From positions 54,949-118,948 of the forward strand of contig NZ_RHOJ01000006.1 in the NCBI RefSeq assembly GCF_003946485.1: a stretch of DNA of 64,000 bases, read 5' to 3'. The position numbers and the translations under genes are program-made. The notes beneath the pieces are model-generated. The model worked only from the letters and a program-made list of their open reading frames with translations, ran no database searches and was not told the origin of the DNA. Shown piece after piece: positions 62,167-64,000 of this stretch (position 1 is the first letter of the stretch; every line of letters begins with the position of its first letter). Source of the stretch: Lacticaseibacillus jixianensis. Its GTDB lineage: Bacteria > Bacillota > Bacilli > Lactobacillales > Lactobacillaceae.

Positions 62167-62778
62167 ATGGCAGAGCTGAGTAGTTACCTCGCCGCGGGGC
62201 AGACGAGCCTGTCGCAGGCGCTGTTTGCGCACTTTGCGGAGACGGCCTTGACGCACCGCGAGTTTGTCGTGTACCTGTTTTTGGCGGACTGGGGTCAGCA
62301 CCACCAGGAGGCCCCGGCGCTGCCCGCCTTAGCCGCGGCGACCAAGCTCAAGCAGCAGGATCTGTACACGGTGATCGAGTCGCTGATCCAAAAAAAGGCC
62401 GTGCAGCTGGTCCAACGCCAAGGCCGCGGCGGCCAGCTGATCGACCAGTACGACGTGACCCCGCTGTTAGACGCGGTCCTCAAGCCGGCCGGGCAAACGG
62501 TGAAAAACCAGGCGCAAACCGCAAACCAACAGGTGTTCAGCCAGATCGAGGCCGAGTTCGGCCGCCCGCTGTCGCCCATTGAGCAGCAGACGATCACCGA
62601 CTGGCTGACCATCGATCACTACGCGCCGGAGATGATCACGTTGGCGCTGCGCGAGGCGGTCTTGAATCAGGCCTACTCGCTGCGCTACATGGACCGCATC
62701 CTGCTGAACTGGGAGAAAAAGCACCTGACGACGCCGGCGCAGGTCCAGGCCGAGCAGGAAAGGCACCTGGGCCTATGA
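62167..62778 (+). CDS. dnaD: DNA replication protein DnaD
   Basis: Primosome component for replication initiation and restart in low-GC Gram-positives. The 203-residue protein has an N-terminal winged-helix DDBH1 domain (about 1-100, THREFVVYLFLADWG) and a C-terminal DDBH2 domain (about 120-190) with the ALREAVLNQAYSLRYMDRIL signature close to the YxxxIxxxW motif. AAGGAGGAG precedes ATG 62167. It overlaps nth by four bases. Confidence 0.95.
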   Translation: MAELSSYLAAGQTSLSQALFAHFAETALTHREFVVYLFLADWGQHHQEAPALPALAAATKLKQQDLYTVIESLIQKKAVQLVQRQGRGGQLIDQYDVTPLLDAVLKPAGQTVKNQAQTANQQVFSQIEAEFGRPLSPIEQQTITDWLTIDHYAPEMITLALREAVLNQAYSLRYMDRILLNWEKKHLTTPAQVQAEQERHLGL

Positions 62779-63425
62779 GCAGCCGCGCCGTTGCGCTTTT
62801 GAACCTGGTGCTGGCCCTTTACCCGGATCCTCAGCCGACGCTGGTGGCGCATGATCCTTACCAGATCCTGGTAGCGGTCATGCTGTCGGCGCAAACGACC
62901 GACGTGGCCGTTAACGCCTGCACGCCCGCCTTGTTTGCGGCTTACCCAACGCCGGCGGCCATGGCGCAAGCACCACTGCCGGCGATCGAAGCCAAGATCG
63001 ACCGGTTGGGCCTTTACCACAACAAAGCTAAGTACCTCAAGGCGTTATCCGCTGCCTTGGTGGCTGAGTTTGGCGGCGTGGTGCCGCAGACCTACGAAGC
63101 GCTGACGAGCCTGCCCGGGGTGGGCCGCAAAACGGCGACCGTCGTGCGGACCGATGCCTTCAACTTGCCTGGTATTGCCGTTGATACGCACGTGAGCCGG
63201 ATCATTCGCGGCTTTGGGATCGCGCCCAAAAACGCCACCCCGGACCAGATCCAGGCCCGGTTGGAGCGCCTGATGCCGCCGGACACATGGATCCGGCTGC
63301 ACCGCGGCCTGATCCGGCTGGGCCGCGAGTGGCTCACTGCGCGCCACCCGCAATTGCCCGATGCCCCCGGTTGGGCGGCCTACAAGGATGACTACGCACC
63401 GCTGAAAGGAGAATCACAAGCATGA
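62775..63425 (+). CDS. nth: Endonuclease III-type glycosylase lacking the Fe-S motif
   Basis: Removes oxidised pyrimidines and nicks the abasic site. The 216-residue protein keeps the HhH motif TSLPGVGRKTATVV with catalytic Lys119, and Asp137 in VDTHVSRI. The C-terminal loop that in most homologues carries four cysteines for a 4Fe-4S cluster is present in outline (GREWLTARHPQLPDAPGW) but has none of them; the only Cys in the protein is Cys49. Catalysis may persist without the cluster, as in clusterless relatives. It follows dnaD with an ATGA overlap. Confidence 0.93.
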   Translation: MSSRAVALLNLVLALYPDPQPTLVAHDPYQILVAVMLSAQTTDVAVNACTPALFAAYPTPAAMAQAPLPAIEAKIDRLGLYHNKAKYLKALSAALVAEFGGVVPQTYEALTSLPGVGRKTATVVRTDAFNLPGIAVDTHVSRIIRGFGIAPKNATPDQIQARLERLMPPDTWIRLHRGLIRLGREWLTARHPQLPDAPGWAAYKDDYAPLKGESQA

Positions 63426-63883
63426 CCGATCAAATTGTGCCCTCGACCCGCCACCATACCCGCGAGTCCTGGGATCAGTACTTCATGCAGCTGGCAACCG
63501 TGGTGGCCCAGCGCTCCACGTGTGAGCGGGCGACGGTGGGGGCGCTTTTGGTCGTCGACCATCGCATCATCGCGACCGGCTACAATGGCAGCATCACTGG
63601 CGATCCTCACTGCGACGAGGCGGGCCATTTAATGCGCGATGGCCATTGCATCCGCACGCTCCACGCCGAGATGAATGCGATTTTGCAGTGCGCGGAAAAC
63701 GGGGTGTCAACGCGCGGGGCGACCGTCTACGTGACCTATTTTCCGTGCCTGAACTGCACCAAGGCGCTGATCCAGGCGGGGGCCGCGGCGGTCTGCTACG
63801 CGCATGACTACCACAATGATCCGTATGCGCTGCAGCTGCTGGCCGCCCACCACGTTAGCGTGACGAAGATGACTGAAGCCTAG
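63422..63883 (+). CDS. comEB: dCMP deaminase (ComEB family)
   Basis: A zinc-dependent deaminase converting dCMP to dUMP, feeding thymidylate synthesis. The 153-residue product has the zinc motifs HAEMNAI and TYFPCLNCTKAL, plus the RSTCERATVGALLV block. AAAGGAG precedes ATG 63422, which overlaps nth by four bases. No competence genes follow here, so the deaminase role is the safe reading. It is the last complete gene. Confidence 0.94.
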   Translation: MTDQIVPSTRHHTRESWDQYFMQLATVVAQRSTCERATVGALLVVDHRIIATGYNGSITGDPHCDEAGHLMRDGHCIRTLHAEMNAILQCAENGVSTRGATVYVTYFPCLNCTKALIQAGAAAVCYAHDYHNDPYALQLLAAHHVSVTKMTEA

Positions 63884-63929
63884 CGCATGCTTGCGCTGGC
63901 GCGCCAAAAAGACCCTGACGATCTGAAGT

Positions 63930-63976
63930 GCCCTACAATTGTTAGACGATAAGTCTGATGATTGTGGGGCTTTTCT
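63930..63976 (+). terminator. Hairpin just inside the IS left end
   Basis: GCCCTACAAT (63930-63939) pairs, with one wobble, with ATTGTGGGGC (63961-63970), with an inner TTAGAC/GTCTGA, followed by TTTTC. It could terminate comEB transcription and shield the transposase from outside transcription. Confidence 0.65.
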
Positions 63977-63977
63977 T

Positions 63978-64000
63978 ATGACTAAGTACAGCAGCGAATT
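63978..64000 (+). CDS. Start of a probable IS3 transposase OrfA (partial)
   Basis: ATG 63978 begins MTKYSSE and then leaves the window. This matches the usual beginning of the helix-turn-helix OrfA protein of IS3-family elements. With seven residues the call rests mainly on the preceding IS-like end. Confidence 0.5.

Larger units (their letters stand above)
63924..64000 (+). mobile_element. Left end of an IS150-group IS3 element (partial)
   Basis: From 63924 the sequence runs TGAAGTGCCCTACAATTGTT followed by AGACGAT. It resembles the ends of IS150-type elements in beginning with TG and having a GTTRGACGAT stretch. It is AT-richer than its surroundings. A hairpin and an ORF with a transposase-like N-terminus follow. 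The right end is beyond the window. Confidence 0.6.

Noticed and set aside
60655..62304. 549-codon antisense ORF opposite asnS
   Set aside because: Shadow of asnS with no start signal or family.
1..64000. CRISPR arrays, defence islands, prophage, tRNA or rRNA genes
   Set aside because: I looked for regularly spaced repeats, integrases, phage genes and tRNA-like cloverleafs and found none I could support.

Overview
The window is a GC-rich, gene-dense stretch of the chromosome of a lactic acid bacterium of the Lactobacillaceae. I infer a Lacticaseibacillus-like species. The grounds are the gene order (prmA-rsmE-rel-dtd, hisS-aspS, rpsU-yqeY-phoH-pgpH-ybeY-dgkA-cdd-era-recO, glyQS-dnaG-rpoD-trmK, rexBA-dinG-aspB-asnS-dnaD-nth), a mevalonate rather than MEP isoprenoid route, RexAB instead of RecBCD, two T-box leaders, several TTG starts, and AGGAGG-type ribosome binding sites before most genes. 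Most of the window is housekeeping sequence. Many antisense ORFs are by-products of the base composition.

Layout: 1-7.3 kb, two small proteins, a DNA glycosylase, DUF3013-prmA-rsmE, the bifunctional (p)ppGpp enzyme, dtd and a HAD phosphatase. 7.4-8.8 kb, a secreted SH3b-amidase on the minus strand. 8.86-12.3 kb, T-box-controlled hisS-aspS. 12.4-15.4 kb, msrB-msrA, a YitT membrane protein and endonuclease IV. 15.4-23.4 kb, a PPDK/PEPS regulatory kinase-phosphorylase diverging from rpsU, then yqeY and the long overlapping phoH-to-recO run. 23.4-31.3 kb, an apparent accessory block between recO and glyQS: a 280-base chain of hairpins, a family 2 glycosyltransferase, two tandem Cof-type HAD phosphatases, a TetR regulator divergent from a large MMPL exporter, and a LOG-family protein. 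31.3-39.3 kb, T-box-glyQS, dnaG, rpoD, trmK and a Nif3 protein. 39.4-45.8 kb, a C69 dipeptidase divergent from a second YitT protein with a shared inverted-repeat site, a tautomerase, a DUF59 Fe-S factor, two poorly characterised proteins and an RNA m5C methyltransferase. 45.9-48.8 kb, the minus-strand mevalonate operon mvk-mvaD-fni, with no phosphomevalonate kinase in it. 48.9-63.9 kb, rexB-rexA-dinG, a TseB-like protein, aspB-asnS, dnaD-nth and a dCMP deaminase. The last 77 bases look like the left end of an IS150-group IS3 element.

I found no CRISPR array, defence island, prophage, rRNA or tRNA. The points most worth a second look are: the hairpin chain at 23.37-23.64 kb; the operator array between tetR and the MMPL gene; the matching TGTTC-N9-GAACA sites upstream of pepD and yitT; an overlapping Asp/His specifier in the hisS-aspS T-box; the mevalonate operon lacking phosphomevalonate kinase; loss of all four Fe-S cysteines in Nth; a His-to-Gln change in the DnaG zinc site; and promoter-then-terminator leaders before rel and dnaG. 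None is proven to be a new system.
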